Assembly: GCA_900545915.1 (NCBI GenBank)
Contig: URAV01000027.1
Location: 1 to 49,853, forward strand
Direction of reading: 5' to 3'
DNA length: 49,853 nt
From: an uncultured Porphyromonadaceae bacterium
GTDB lineage: Bacteria > Bacteroidota > Bacteroidia > Bacteroidales > Coprobacteraceae
Each line of letters starts with the position of its first letter. Positions within the stretch are counted from its first letter, which is position 1. The position numbers and the translations under genes were made by a program. Below are positions 35,185 through 44,600 of this stretch, piece after piece. The notes under the pieces were generated by a model that worked only from the letters and a program-made list of their open reading frames with translations, was not told where the DNA came from and made no database searches.

Positions 35185-36252
35185 ATGAATATAGCCATGT
35201 TAGCCTCTGGCGGGGTCGATAGTTCGGTTGCCGTCTATCAATTGAAAGAAGCCGGATACACTCCTACTCTATTTTATATCCGTATCGGCATGGAAGATAA
35301 AGATAAAAATCTGGACTGCCACTCGGAGGAAGATATAGAAATAGTAACCTATATAGCCCGTAAATACGGATGCCCGATGGAGATCGTTTCTCTACATAAT
35401 GAATATTGGGAATATGTCATGGGGTATGCTTTCGAAACGATAAAAAGAGGTCTGACTCCTAATCCCGATGTAATGTGTAATAAATTTATCAAATTCGGAT
35501 TTTTTGAAAAATATTGGGGAAAAGATTTCGATAAAATAGCTACAGGTCATTATGCCGATACCCGGATCATAGATGATATTACTTATCTCGCCACGGCAAA
35601 AGATCCGGTAAAAGATCAAACCGATTTTTTGGCACAACTTAATCACGTACAAATCTCCAAATTACTATTTCCCATCGGAAATATGATGAAAGACGAAGTC
35701 AGAACAATTGCCTTACAACAGAATCTTCCGAGTGCTCGAAGAAAAGACAGTCAGGGAATTTGCTTCTTGGGGAATATTAACTATAACCAATTTATACGTA
35801 ATTATTTAGGAGAAAAAGAAGGAGATATAATAGACTTAGAAAGTGGGCATATAGTCGGAAAACATAAAGGATACTGGTTTCATACTATCGGACAAAGAAA
35901 AGGTCTCGGCCTCAGCGGAGGCCCGTGGTTTGTCATAAAAAAAGATCCGGAACAGAATATACTATATGTTTCGAACGGATCTGACCCGGAAACACAATAT
36001 GGAAACATTCTTGATTTAAGCGGATTCCAGTTCATATCCGGAAATCCTCTCGGAGACCTTTCACATGATACACCGATCACATTTAAAAACCGGCACACTC
36101 CGGAATTTACACCGGGAACGATACAACGCATCGACAATAATATTGTCAGAATCACTTCCGATAAAAAAATACAGGGTATCGCCCCCGGACAATTCGGTGT
36201 TATATACAGCTACGATAAAAAACTTTGTCTGGCCAGCGGAATTATACAATAA
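35185..36252 (+). CDS. mnmA: tRNA-specific 2-thiouridylase MnmA
   Basis: MnmA activates the C2 position of U34 in tRNA-Lys, tRNA-Glu and tRNA-Gln with ATP and inserts sulfur, giving s2U34. The 355-residue length is normal. The ATP pyrophosphatase P-loop is SGGVDSS at 8-14. The two catalytic cysteines are C98 in NPDVMCNKFIKFG and C193 in SQGICFLG. Other family blocks are ATGHYADT (119-126), KDQTDFL (143-149) and FHTIGQRKGLGLSGGPWFV. It is cytoplasmic. It stands alone between the palindromic repeat and the converging efflux operon, with a hairpin after it. Bacteroidales often carry two MnmA paralogues; whether this is the main one cannot be told here. Confidence 0.96.
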   Translation: MNIAMLASGGVDSSVAVYQLKEAGYTPTLFYIRIGMEDKDKNLDCHSEEDIEIVTYIARKYGCPMEIVSLHNEYWEYVMGYAFETIKRGLTPNPDVMCNKFIKFGFFEKYWGKDFDKIATGHYADTRIIDDITYLATAKDPVKDQTDFLAQLNHVQISKLLFPIGNMMKDEVRTIALQQNLPSARRKDSQGICFLGNINYNQFIRNYLGEKEGDIIDLESGHIVGKHKGYWFHTIGQRKGLGLSGGPWFVIKKDPEQNILYVSNGSDPETQYGNILDLSGFQFISGNPLGDLSHDTPITFKNRHTPEFTPGTIQRIDNNIVRITSDKKIQGIAPGQFGVIYSYDKKLCLASGIIQ

Positions 36253-36258
36253 GTTTTT

Positions 36259-36316
36259 AGAGCCTGTTTAAATTTTCCAATTCAAAAAATATCTGTGCAA
36301 AATTTAGACAGGTTCT
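36259..36316. terminator. Hairpin between mnmA and the TolC gene, made of repeat-end motifs
   Basis: AGAGCCTGTTTAAATTTT (36259-36276) pairs over 18 positions (two G-U) with AAAATTTAGACAGGTTCT (36299-36316). The right arm runs into the TolC stop codon. The arms are the same end motif as the palindromic repeats at 34856 and 49799, so this may be a shrunken copy now serving as terminator for both converging units. Confidence 0.6.
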
Positions 36317-37617
36317 TATTGAGCTTGCAAACGACCGCTCATCAATAATAATGAAACTTCAGTTGATTTTGCCTGAAATTGAGCTGAAATCTTCCGAGTT
36401 ACGGCATCTAAATAACTTCGCTGAAATTCTCTGAACTCCAATCCCGAAAGACTCCCGAGCCGATATCTTTCTAATGCAGTTTTAAGGCTTACCAACGCCA
36501 CATCTGCACTCTCCGACTCAAAACCGACCATAATCAAGTTATTTTCATAACTATTATAAAGCTGAGCCAAATCGCTTAACATCTGTAACTCTACTTCCTG
36601 ATAACTCAACTTACTATTTTCTATCTCAATCTTCGCATTTCTTACCTTCTTACGGGTTTCCAAACGATTAAACAACGGTACGGAAAGCGTAAAACCCCAA
36701 AACGGACCTGTATTCTGATTAAAAGTCGATATAGATGCCGGTGATTCAGTCCGTGAAAAACTATATCCTGCCGTAAAATCTACCGAAGGGAAATAAGCCG
36801 ACCGGGCTAATTTAAGATCAAGTTCCGACACTTTCTGTTCCCGACGAGCAATCAATAGTGTCGTATTGTTATTCAACATCAATGTTTGCACTTCATCTTT
36901 CGGGTACATCGGATGTAACAGTATCGTATCTTTTACATATCCTCTTTTATGCAAATCGATATTCATCAGCGTATTCAACGTAATATAAGCACTACGCAAC
37001 TGCTCTTGCTGCTTTACTAATGTCGAACTATCAGAATTCAGATCGATTTTGGTCTGCTTCAACTCCAAACCAGAAAGACTCCCGATCCGGTTTTTCTGTA
37101 AGGCTATTTCATATCGTTGACGGGAAAGATCGAGACTTTGTTTAGCTGCATCCAGCAAGCTCTTCTGTACCAATACATTATAATATCCGGTATTAACTTG
37201 TGCTATCAGATTCTCGACAGCCATACGAGTTTTCAGTTCTCCGATAGCAATAAACTCATTGAGTTTTTCATGAGTCGTAAACATCGCCAGACCATCAAAA
37301 ATAGTCCAGTTCAAATTTATATTCGCGCCATAATTATCGGTAATGCTGCCACTGAATTTTTTCTCTGTTCCACTATTTGCATCTTTCCTTTTCGAATTTA
37401 TAATCGATTCTTTCTGTGTGCCTTCTGCCGAAAGTGAAGGCAAAAAAGAAGAATAATTCTGGTTATTACGCTCTATTTGTTCTTCGTTCTTTGCAATACA
37501 GATACCGTAATTAGATTCTAACGCTTTACTGATGCAGTCGGAAAGCGTTAAGGTCTCTTGCGCCGCTACTCCCAACGGACAAATCAATAAAAAAAATATT
37601 ACAATACTTCTTATCAT
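36316..37617 (-). CDS. TolC family outer-membrane efflux protein
   Basis: This 433-residue outer-membrane channel is the exit duct of the tripartite RND pump encoded upstream in the same operon. Signal peptide about 1-19 (ending GVAAQ), then two TolC-type halves rich in heptad-like helices: TLSDCISKALESNYG (24-38), AKQSLDLSRQRYEIALQKNRIGSLSGLE in the first half and VALVSLKTALERYRLGSLSGLE in the second. The internal repeat RYxxALxKxRxGSLSGLE is the family hallmark. Its start overlaps the stop of the permease gene by four bases (ATGA), so the two are translationally coupled. Length is normal. Confidence 0.94.
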   Translation of the reverse strand: MIRSIVIFFLLICPLGVAAQETLTLSDCISKALESNYGICIAKNEEQIERNNQNYSSFLPSLSAEGTQKESIINSKRKDANSGTEKKFSGSITDNYGANINLNWTIFDGLAMFTTHEKLNEFIAIGELKTRMAVENLIAQVNTGYYNVLVQKSLLDAAKQSLDLSRQRYEIALQKNRIGSLSGLELKQTKIDLNSDSSTLVKQQEQLRSAYITLNTLMNIDLHKRGYVKDTILLHPMYPKDEVQTLMLNNNTTLLIARREQKVSELDLKLARSAYFPSVDFTAGYSFSRTESPASISTFNQNTGPFWGFTLSVPLFNRLETRKKVRNAKIEIENSKLSYQEVELQMLSDLAQLYNSYENNLIMVGFESESADVALVSLKTALERYRLGSLSGLEFREFQRSYLDAVTRKISAQFQAKSTEVSLLLMSGRLQAQ

Positions 37618-40600
37618 GATTTTGTATAAGTTTCTTCATTAATCATTTTGATTTTAGAAGCCGACAAATATGTATAAATTGCCGGAATTACATAAAGTGT
37701 CAATCCGGTAGCACATACCATTCCGCCAACAACGGCAATGCCCATAGCAATACGACTCTCCGAACCCGAACCGGTAGCCAACGCCATAGGTAGTGTTCCT
37801 AATACCGTAGAAAGGCTGGTCATCAATATAGGTCGAAAACGTGCCACAGCAGAATCAAGTATAGCCTCATGCATACTCAAACCGTCAGCCTTACGCTGAT
37901 TAGCAAACTCGACAATTAAAATACCGTTCTTCGAAACCAACCCTATCAGCATAATTATACCGATTTGACTAAAAATATTCATCGTTTGTCCGAAATACCA
38001 TAAAGAGAGCAATGCTCCCACCAATGCCAACGGGACTGTAAGCATAATAATCAACGGATCTCGGAAACTTTCAAATTGAGCCGAAAGAACAAGATAAATA
38101 AATATCAATGCGAAAATAAATGCAAATAAAAGACTGGAAGAGCTTTCTACAAAATCTTTAGAACTTCCGGACAGAGTCGTTTTAAAATCTTCATTCAGAA
38201 CTTTGTCTGCAATTCTATCCATCTCATCGATACCCTGTCCTAATGTCTTTCCTTTTGCCGGAGACGCAGAAACTGTTGCCGAGACAAAACGGTCGTATCT
38301 AAATAACCGGGGTGGCGTACTACTCTCTTCCATTGTCACCAAATTATCTAAACTGACCAGTTTATTATCTTTTCCCCTCACATAAACTGTCGCCAAATCG
38401 GCAGGTTTATTCCGTTGCGATTTATCGAACTCGCTTATGATCTGATATTGTTTTCCATTCAGGATATAATACCCTATCCTCTGATCGCTCATGGTTAGCT
38501 GCAATGTTCTCGAAATATCTTCTACCGATACCCCTAACAAAGCGGCCTTATCCCGATTAATATTAATCGTCAGTTCCGGTTTAGTAAATTTCAAGTCTAA
38601 ATCATAGGTAGAAAACTCCGGACTTTGAGAAACCTCATTCATAAATTTAGGCAAAATACCTTTCAAATCATCCAGATTTTTTGCTTGTATGACATACTCT
38701 ACCGGTAACCCGCCCCGCTGATTGCCGAAAGTCTGACGTTGTGTTACCATAGTACGAGCACCGGTAAGTTGCTTCAATTGAGGAGCTAAATCATCGGCAA
38801 TTTCCTGCTGAGTACGATCACGATCTTCTGACGGGACTAACATCACATTACAAAATGCAGAATTGGTTTGTCCTCCTCTTCCGGTCAAAGACATAATCAA
38901 ATCTTCTTCCGGAACTTCTTTCTCTAAATAGGTAGTCAAATCCGTCATATACTGGTCCATATATTCAAAACTCGATCCCTCTGTCGCTGTAGATACGACC
39001 CTCAACTGAGCACGGTCTTCCATTGGAGACATTTCCGACGGCAACGTCATCCAAAAATAATAAATGGCTACACCCGACAATAATAAAATAACCGGAGCGA
39101 TATAACGATGCCGCATAAAAGATTCCAAGCTGCTGCGATACGCATTCGTAAACCATACAAAAAAAGGCTCGGTAACTCTGTAAAACCAATTACCGGTCAC
39201 GTTTCGAGTTAATAATTTAGTCGAAAGCATCGGTGTGAATGACAACGCAACAAATGAAGATATCGCTACAGCTCCCGCGATTACGACACTAAACTCACGA
39301 AAAAGACGACCGGTCGTTCCCTGTAAAAAGACAATAGGCACAAACACGGCAACTAATGCAACCGTCGTCGCAATTACCGCAAAGAATATTTCCTGAGAAC
39401 CTTTAAACCCGGCTTCCAAAGGAGACATACCTTTTTCTACCTTATTATAAATATTCTCCATCACGACAATAGCATCATCGACAACAAGACCTATCGAAAG
39501 AACGATTGCCAAAAGCGTAAGGATATTTATCGTGAATCCGGCCAAATACATTATAAAAAATGTCCCGATCAAAGATATCGGTATCGTCAATACAGGTATA
39601 AGCGTCGTACGCCAGTTCCGTAAAAATAAAAATATAATAAGAACAACAAGAACAAACGCTTCTACAATCGTACTTTTAACCTCATTGATCGAATTTCGAA
39701 TAAATACTGTATCATCCTGATAAATGCCGCATTGCATATCGTCCGGCAAATCTGCTTTAATATCTTCCACTACCTTATACGCCCGATCGACAATATCCAC
39801 ATAATTAGCTCCCGGCTGCGGGATAATAACACACCCCACCATAGGGTTGTTATTCATCTTCATTATATAACGATTATTCTCCGAATCGACGGTAGCTTTT
39901 CCTACATCTCTGAAGCGAACGACTTTATCCCCATCCCGACGCAACACGAGGTTATTAAAATCCTCTACCGTCAACAAGCGTCCCATCGTACGCACCGTCA
40001 ACTCTGTGTTATCCCCTTCAATACGTCCCGAAGGCAACTCTACATTTCCGGCAGAAACAGCATTACTCACGTCCATCGGCGTAAGACCATAAGCAGATAA
40101 TAACATCGGGTCCATTTTAAGCCGGATCGCCAGCCTTTTCTCTCCCCATATCTCTACGCTACTTACTCCGGGAATTGTTTGCAACCGTTCTTTAAGATGC
40201 AAATCGGCGTATGTACTTACATCGATAATCGAACGGGTATCGCTACTTAAATAAAGGCCAAAAATCGGCTGAGCGTCGGCATCGGCTTTTGAAACCACCG
40301 GAGGATCTATATCTTCAGGTAATTTTCTCAACGCCCCCGAGACTTTGTCACGAACATCATTCGCCGCCGTCTCAAGAGGCACTTCCAACTCAAACTCTAT
40401 TCTTATATTACTCCGACCATCTCGACTCTGACTTACCAAAGAACGAATTCCGGGAATCCCATTAATAGCAGACTCTAACGGTTCGGTAATTTGTGTCTCC
40501 ACAACATCGGCATTCGCTCCGGTGAAAGTCGTACTCACCGATATAATAGGAGGATCGACACTGGGATAATCTCGAACACCTAAAAATGTTATACCGATCA

Positions 40601-40685
40601 TACCTATAATGATAAATACCAAATTCATCACTGTAGCAAGGACCGGACGTTTTATACTGACAGAAGATAGACTCATGGCGGACAA
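37614..40685 (-). CDS. RND efflux pump permease (HAE1/AcrB type)
   Basis: This 1023-residue inner-membrane transporter exports drugs or other hydrophobic compounds using the proton gradient. It has the RND layout: first membrane helix (about 12-35, RPVLATVMNLVFIIIG), a large periplasmic loop, helices 2-6 (about 335-490), a second periplasmic loop and the last helix group (about 855-1010). The proton-relay aspartates are visible as D403-D404 in GLVVDDAIVVMENIY. The FGxxPPE-like stretches of some subfamilies are not seen. A second ATG at codon 4 (40676) is an equally good start. It lies between the adaptor gene (12 nt upstream) and the TolC gene (overlap). Substrate range cannot be predicted. 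Confidence 0.95.
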   Translation of the reverse strand: MSAMSLSSVSIKRPVLATVMNLVFIIIGMIGITFLGVRDYPSVDPPIISVSTTFTGANADVVETQITEPLESAINGIPGIRSLVSQSRDGRSNIRIEFELEVPLETAANDVRDKVSGALRKLPEDIDPPVVSKADADAQPIFGLYLSSDTRSIIDVSTYADLHLKERLQTIPGVSSVEIWGEKRLAIRLKMDPMLLSAYGLTPMDVSNAVSAGNVELPSGRIEGDNTELTVRTMGRLLTVEDFNNLVLRRDGDKVVRFRDVGKATVDSENNRYIMKMNNNPMVGCVIIPQPGANYVDIVDRAYKVVEDIKADLPDDMQCGIYQDDTVFIRNSINEVKSTIVEAFVLVVLIIFLFLRNWRTTLIPVLTIPISLIGTFFIMYLAGFTINILTLLAIVLSIGLVVDDAIVVMENIYNKVEKGMSPLEAGFKGSQEIFFAVIATTVALVAVFVPIVFLQGTTGRLFREFSVVIAGAVAISSFVALSFTPMLSTKLLTRNVTGNWFYRVTEPFFVWFTNAYRSSLESFMRHRYIAPVILLLSGVAIYYFWMTLPSEMSPMEDRAQLRVVSTATEGSSFEYMDQYMTDLTTYLEKEVPEEDLIMSLTGRGGQTNSAFCNVMLVPSEDRDRTQQEIADDLAPQLKQLTGARTMVTQRQTFGNQRGGLPVEYVIQAKNLDDLKGILPKFMNEVSQSPEFSTYDLDLKFTKPELTININRDKAALLGVSVEDISRTLQLTMSDQRIGYYILNGKQYQIISEFDKSQRNKPADLATVYVRGKDNKLVSLDNLVTMEESSTPPRLFRYDRFVSATVSASPAKGKTLGQGIDEMDRIADKVLNEDFKTTLSGSSKDFVESSSSLLFAFIFALIFIYLVLSAQFESFRDPLIIMLTVPLALVGALLSLWYFGQTMNIFSQIGIIMLIGLVSKNGILIVEFANQRKADGLSMHEAILDSAVARFRPILMTSLSTVLGTLPMALATGSGSESRIAMGIAVVGGMVCATGLTLYVIPAIYTYLSASKIKMINEETYTKS

Positions 40686-40697
40686 TACAGTTTAATA

Positions 40698-41765
40698 TTA
40701 TTCTACGGTTTCAGGCTTTACGGAAGCCCCTTCTTTTACTTGCATCAGTCCGGTTACCAATATAGTATCCCCGACCGACAAACCCGAGATTACCTCGATT
40801 TTATTCTCTGTACGTTGTCCTGTCTCTATAACGGTAGAATGAGCTTTCCCATTTCTTAACATCCAAACTTTTTTACCTTCCATTTCAGGAACAACCGACT
40901 GTGTAGGAACAAGCAACGAATGATTGGAGACTCTGGTTATAAGATTCAACCGAGCAAACATTCCCGGAGCTAACAATCGACCGGGATTTTCACAACGGGC
41001 ACGTATCGAAATAGTACGCGTATCCGAATCGACTTTAGAATCAACAGCATATACCGACGCATTGAATTTCCTATCGGATGATTCCGTCGTAAACTGTACC
41101 GTTGCCCCGACCAATGTTTTTCCCGCATATTTTTCCGGAACTGAAAATTCGACTTTCAATAACCCGTCATCAACCAAACGTGTGACGATCGTACTCGGTT
41201 GTAAATATGCTCCTAAACTGACATTACGAAACCCGAGAACTCCGGCAAAAGGGGCTCGCAACTCCGTCTTGTCAATTTTTACTTTCAAAAGAGAAATATC
41301 TGCTTCTATCAAATTATAATCAGTTTGTACCTGATCAAACTCTTCACGGCTAACAGCATCTTTTTCAAATAATATGCGTTGACGTTCCAATTTTTCGGAC
41401 AACAGTTTCTGCTGAAAAAGTGCACGCTTCAACTGTGCTTGCAAATCAGAATCATCGACTTTAAGCAATAATGCCCCTTTTTCGACATGTTGCCCTTCCT
41501 TAAAATAAATTCCGACAATTTTTCCCGTCGTTTCAGCAACCAAATCGACCTCTTCATTCGGCAACAATGTTCCGACAGCCTGAATATCGGAACTCAACCT
41601 GAACGGCTTCACAATAAATGCATTGACCGGAATCTGCGTTCCCTTCTTAATATCTTTTTTACTTTCTCCCGCCGGAGAATCCATCAACTTAACTACAATC
41701 AACCCACCAATAAGTAAAACGGGAATACCGATTTTCAATAAATTCTTTACATACCTGTTTTTCAT
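40698..41765 (-). CDS. RND efflux periplasmic adaptor (membrane fusion protein)
   Basis: This 355-residue adaptor links the inner-membrane pump to TolC. An N-terminal anchor or signal segment (about 12-27, GIPVLLIGGLIVVKLM) is followed by the first half of the lipoyl domain (SDIQAVGTLLPNEEVDLVAETTGKI, about 55-80), a short alpha-hairpin (110-150), the second lipoyl half (LRAPFAGVLGFRNVSLGAYL), then beta-barrel and membrane-proximal domains (about 190-350). No lipobox Cys is present. First gene of the adaptor-permease-TolC operon. The upstream gap to pepD holds a terminator hairpin. No TetR-type regulator gene is adjacent. Confidence 0.94.
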   Translation of the reverse strand: MKNRYVKNLLKIGIPVLLIGGLIVVKLMDSPAGESKKDIKKGTQIPVNAFIVKPFRLSSDIQAVGTLLPNEEVDLVAETTGKIVGIYFKEGQHVEKGALLLKVDDSDLQAQLKRALFQQKLLSEKLERQRILFEKDAVSREEFDQVQTDYNLIEADISLLKVKIDKTELRAPFAGVLGFRNVSLGAYLQPSTIVTRLVDDGLLKVEFSVPEKYAGKTLVGATVQFTTESSDRKFNASVYAVDSKVDSDTRTISIRARCENPGRLLAPGMFARLNLITRVSNHSLLVPTQSVVPEMEGKKVWMLRNGKAHSTVIETGQRTENKIEVISGLSVGDTILVTGLMQVKEGASVKPETVE

Positions 41766-41814
41766 GCAATCTCTGAGCTATTTATTTTTTGTAGATGTGC
41801 GTATGCTTATAAAA

Positions 41815-41848
41815 ATATAGGACTCTGTCATGGGGCAGAATCCTATAT
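41815..41848 (-). terminator. Terminator after pepD (minus strand)
   Basis: On the minus strand, ATATAGGATTCTG (41848-41836) pairs with CAGAGTCCTATAT (41827-41815) and is followed by TTTTTATAAG, a proper U tract in the pepD direction. Confidence 0.8.
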
Positions 41849-41933
41849 ATAATAGTTCAAATATTTATACGGTTGATTTCAGCCTCCTTTCTTGTCCAAA
41901 AACAGTCCTTAGACAGCGAAATCCTACAAAGGT

Positions 41934-43397
41934 TTAACGAGCAGGAATATTTTCTACCAAATTTGTCAGAAAATTCCAAAAATGCTCAACCGATGCTATA
42001 TTTACTCTCTCATCCGGAGAATGAGGATACTTAATCGTAGGACCGAACGAAATCATATCTAAATTAGGATATGCCGCACCAATAATACCGCACTCGAGTC
42101 CCGCATGCATAATCTTTACTTCAGGATCAAATCCCAATACTTTTTTATGTACATCTTTCGCTACTTTAAGCACCGGTGAGTTGAGGTTCGGCTCCCAACC
42201 GGGATAATCCCCGCTGGTCTCCACCTTAGCACCGGCTAATAAAAATACACTTTCTAAACTTGAGACCAAAGCCTGCTTCATACTTTCACTCGAGCTTCTT
42301 ATCAAGATAAGTACCTCTATCGAGCCTTCTGATGAGCGAACAATCGCCAGATTAGAAGATGTCTCCACTACTTCAGGTACTCCCGGAATCATTCGAGCTA
42401 CCCCATTGCGACAACCGACAACAGCATTTATCAAGTCATCCTGTATAGGTTCAGGAATCAAGAAATCCGGTAATCCGGTTTCTTCTGCAGTCAATGCCAA
42501 GTCATCTTCAATCAAACCGTATTCGTGAATATAAAGAGCCTCAAAATCGGTTACTTCATCTAAAAAGTCTGATTTATATTCCGCTGGAATAGTAATAATC
42601 GCCTCAGCTTCACGAGGAATAGCATTACGCAAATTTCCCCCGCTGACCCATGCCAGCCGAGCATCATATTCCTGTACGGCATATTTCAAAAAACGGAACA
42701 GCAACTTATTCGCATTTGCACGCCCCAAATGAATATCCACACCTGAATGTCCTCCTTTCAGTCCCGATATAATAATCTTCAAGGCTACTTCATTTTCCGG
42801 AATATAAGGTTCATCTTTATATTTAAAACTGGCAGCAAGATCAATTCCTCCTGCACAACTCATATATAATTCTCCCTCTTGTTCCGAATCGGTATTCAAT
42901 AATATTTCTGCTTGCAACAAATCAGGTTGTAATCCTAAAGCTCCATACATTCCCGTCTCTTCATCATACGTAAACAATGCCTCTAATGGCCCGTGTTTCA
43001 ATGTTTCAGATTCAAGAATCGCCAAAATCGAAGAGATTCCGATACCATTATCCGCCCCTAAAGTCGTACCATTAGCTGTGACCCATTCCCCATCAATGTA
43101 AGAATTTATCGGATCTGTCTCAAAATTATGAACCTTATCCGCATTTTTCTGAGGCACCATATCCATATGACCTTGCAAAACCACAGGCTTGCGATTTTCC
43201 ATACCGGGAGTTGCAGGTTTACGTATCAAAACATTTCCCGCCTCATCCAGAACCGTTTCTAATCCCAAATTTTTACCAAAATCCAGAATATACTGCGTTA
43301 TTTTCTCCAGATGTCCGGAAGGACGCGGAATTTTACAAATAGCATTAAAATGACGCCACACGGCTTCGGGCTGTAAAGCTGCAATTTCGGATTTCAT
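41934..43397 (-). CDS. pepD: Aminoacyl-histidine dipeptidase (PepD, M20 family)
   Basis: This 487-residue cytosolic zinc dipeptidase cleaves Xaa-His and other dipeptides. Metal-site blocks of the M20C family are visible: VLQGHMDMVPQK (H and D ligands, about 77-88), TTLGADNGIGIS (bridging Asp, about 115-126), FTYDEETGMYGA (general base Glu and ligand Glu, about 142-153), LLNTDSEQEGELY, and near the C terminus IMHAGLECGIIGA and SFGPTIKYPHSPDERV (last His). Length is normal. It follows the flippase-like gene by 20 nt and is probably co-transcribed with it. No signal peptide. Confidence 0.95.
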   Translation of the reverse strand: MKSEIAALQPEAVWRHFNAICKIPRPSGHLEKITQYILDFGKNLGLETVLDEAGNVLIRKPATPGMENRKPVVLQGHMDMVPQKNADKVHNFETDPINSYIDGEWVTANGTTLGADNGIGISSILAILESETLKHGPLEALFTYDEETGMYGALGLQPDLLQAEILLNTDSEQEGELYMSCAGGIDLAASFKYKDEPYIPENEVALKIIISGLKGGHSGVDIHLGRANANKLLFRFLKYAVQEYDARLAWVSGGNLRNAIPREAEAIITIPAEYKSDFLDEVTDFEALYIHEYGLIEDDLALTAEETGLPDFLIPEPIQDDLINAVVGCRNGVARMIPGVPEVVETSSNLAIVRSSEGSIEVLILIRSSSESMKQALVSSLESVFLLAGAKVETSGDYPGWEPNLNSPVLKVAKDVHKKVLGFDPEVKIMHAGLECGIIGAAYPNLDMISFGPTIKYPHSPDERVNIASVEHFWNFLTNLVENIPAR

Positions 43398-43417
43398 AAA
43401 TTTATCTGTTTTTACAG

Positions 43418-44455
43418 TTAATAATTATCATTTTCCCGCCTCGATCCGACAGAATCCGCCGATCCGGTATTTCGGTCTCTTTTTTTCTCTAACGAAATAG
43501 AAAACAGAGTATAAATTCCCAATAGTATGATCAACAACATTTGAGACCCATGTGCAACCAAAGCAAATGCTCCGGCAATATTTTCTCCTATACCGTATAT
43601 AGAAAGTGCCGCAATAATGGCCAAATGCCATGGACCGACACCTCCCTGTACCGGAATTCCCATACTAAGACTTCCCATAACAAATAACGTCATGGCAGCC
43701 AAAACTCCTAAATGCTGCATCGCACCGAAAGCAAAAAAACATACATAAAGTTCCAAAAAATAACAGAACCATATCGCGACGGTATATAGTAAAAACATCG
43801 TTACTTGTTTCATCCGCAATATCGTACGAAAACCATACCACAGATTCTTTACAATACTCTTTACTTTCGCGACCCATCTATTTTCGTTTTTTTTTGTGAA
43901 AAGCCAAATCAAAAATCCGACCATCACAAGCATGCAGATATACAGCCAAGGTGTTGTAAGCATCCGCCAGAGGGTTTCCTCAATTGTAGGAAATCTTCGT
44001 AAAAAATCCCGGAAAACCTTCATCTGCAAGAAAAATGTTATAACAGTAAGAAAAACCAGTGTTAACGTATCACACAAACGTTCGGATATAATAGAACCCA
44101 AAACCTGCGTAAAAGACATTTTTTCCCGACGCGCCAAATAAGTACAACGCCACACTTCCCCTACACGGGGAATCAACAGATTCATGGCATACATACCGAA
44201 AACAGCGTTTGTCAGAGCTTTTACCGAAGGATCTACCCCTAAGGTCTTTAACTGCAACTTCCAACGCAATGCTCTGAATATATGACTCATCAACCCGATA
44301 ATCATAGAAAGAACGATCCAAAAGTAATTAATTTCAGATTGTAAAATGACTCCGATCTGGTGCATGTCCAAATGACTGTACAGATACCAGAAAAGAGCCG
44401 CTCCGCATAATAACGGAATAAAAAACTTCAATATACTGCCGAGTAATTTCTTCAA
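43418..44455 (-). CDS. Flippase-like integral membrane protein (LPG synthase transmembrane domain family)
   Basis: 345 residues with about eight hydrophobic helices, beginning MKKLLGSILKFFIPLLCGAAL. The family signature is seen in IFRALRWKLQLKTLGVDPS (about 60-78), FGMYAMNLLIPRVGEVWRCTYL (about 86-107) and GGVGPWHLAIIAAL (about 272-285). This is the UPF0104/AglD-type domain, which is also the flippase half of lysylphosphatidylglycerol synthase. The synthase half is absent. It is expected in the inner membrane; the substrate, probably a lipid or lipid-linked molecule, is unknown. First gene of a unit with pepD, divergent from ksgA across a 145-bp gap with back-to-back promoter boxes. Confidence 0.88.
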   Translation of the reverse strand: MKKLLGSILKFFIPLLCGAALFWYLYSHLDMHQIGVILQSEINYFWIVLSMIIGLMSHIFRALRWKLQLKTLGVDPSVKALTNAVFGMYAMNLLIPRVGEVWRCTYLARREKMSFTQVLGSIISERLCDTLTLVFLTVITFFLQMKVFRDFLRRFPTIEETLWRMLTTPWLYICMLVMVGFLIWLFTKKNENRWVAKVKSIVKNLWYGFRTILRMKQVTMFLLYTVAIWFCYFLELYVCFFAFGAMQHLGVLAAMTLFVMGSLSMGIPVQGGVGPWHLAIIAALSIYGIGENIAGAFALVAHGSQMLLIILLGIYTLFSISLEKKRDRNTGSADSVGSRRENDNY

Positions 44456-44481
44456 CTTATCGGGATAAAAAAATATTATTG

Positions 44482-44489
44482 TACCTTTG
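44482..44489 (+). promoter_or_regulatory. Candidate -7 box toward ksgA
   Basis: TACCTTTG matches TAnnTTTG on the plus strand, 111 nt before the ksgA ATG. It lies seven bases from the opposite-strand box at 44497-44504. Confidence 0.5.
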
Positions 44490-44496
44490 TGTATTG

Positions 44497-44504
44497 CAAA
44501 GATA
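44497..44504 (-). promoter_or_regulatory. Candidate -7 box toward the flippase-like gene
   Basis: TATCTTTG on the minus strand, 41 nt before the ATG at 44455. The two divergent boxes are so close that the polymerases would compete. Confidence 0.5.
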
Positions 44505-44600
44505 GATTTTTATCCATAAAAGAAACATCTCTTTACCGGATTTAATTAAAATCTCTTTGCAAATTATACATTGATTAACGATCCTGCTATCTGAATTTTT

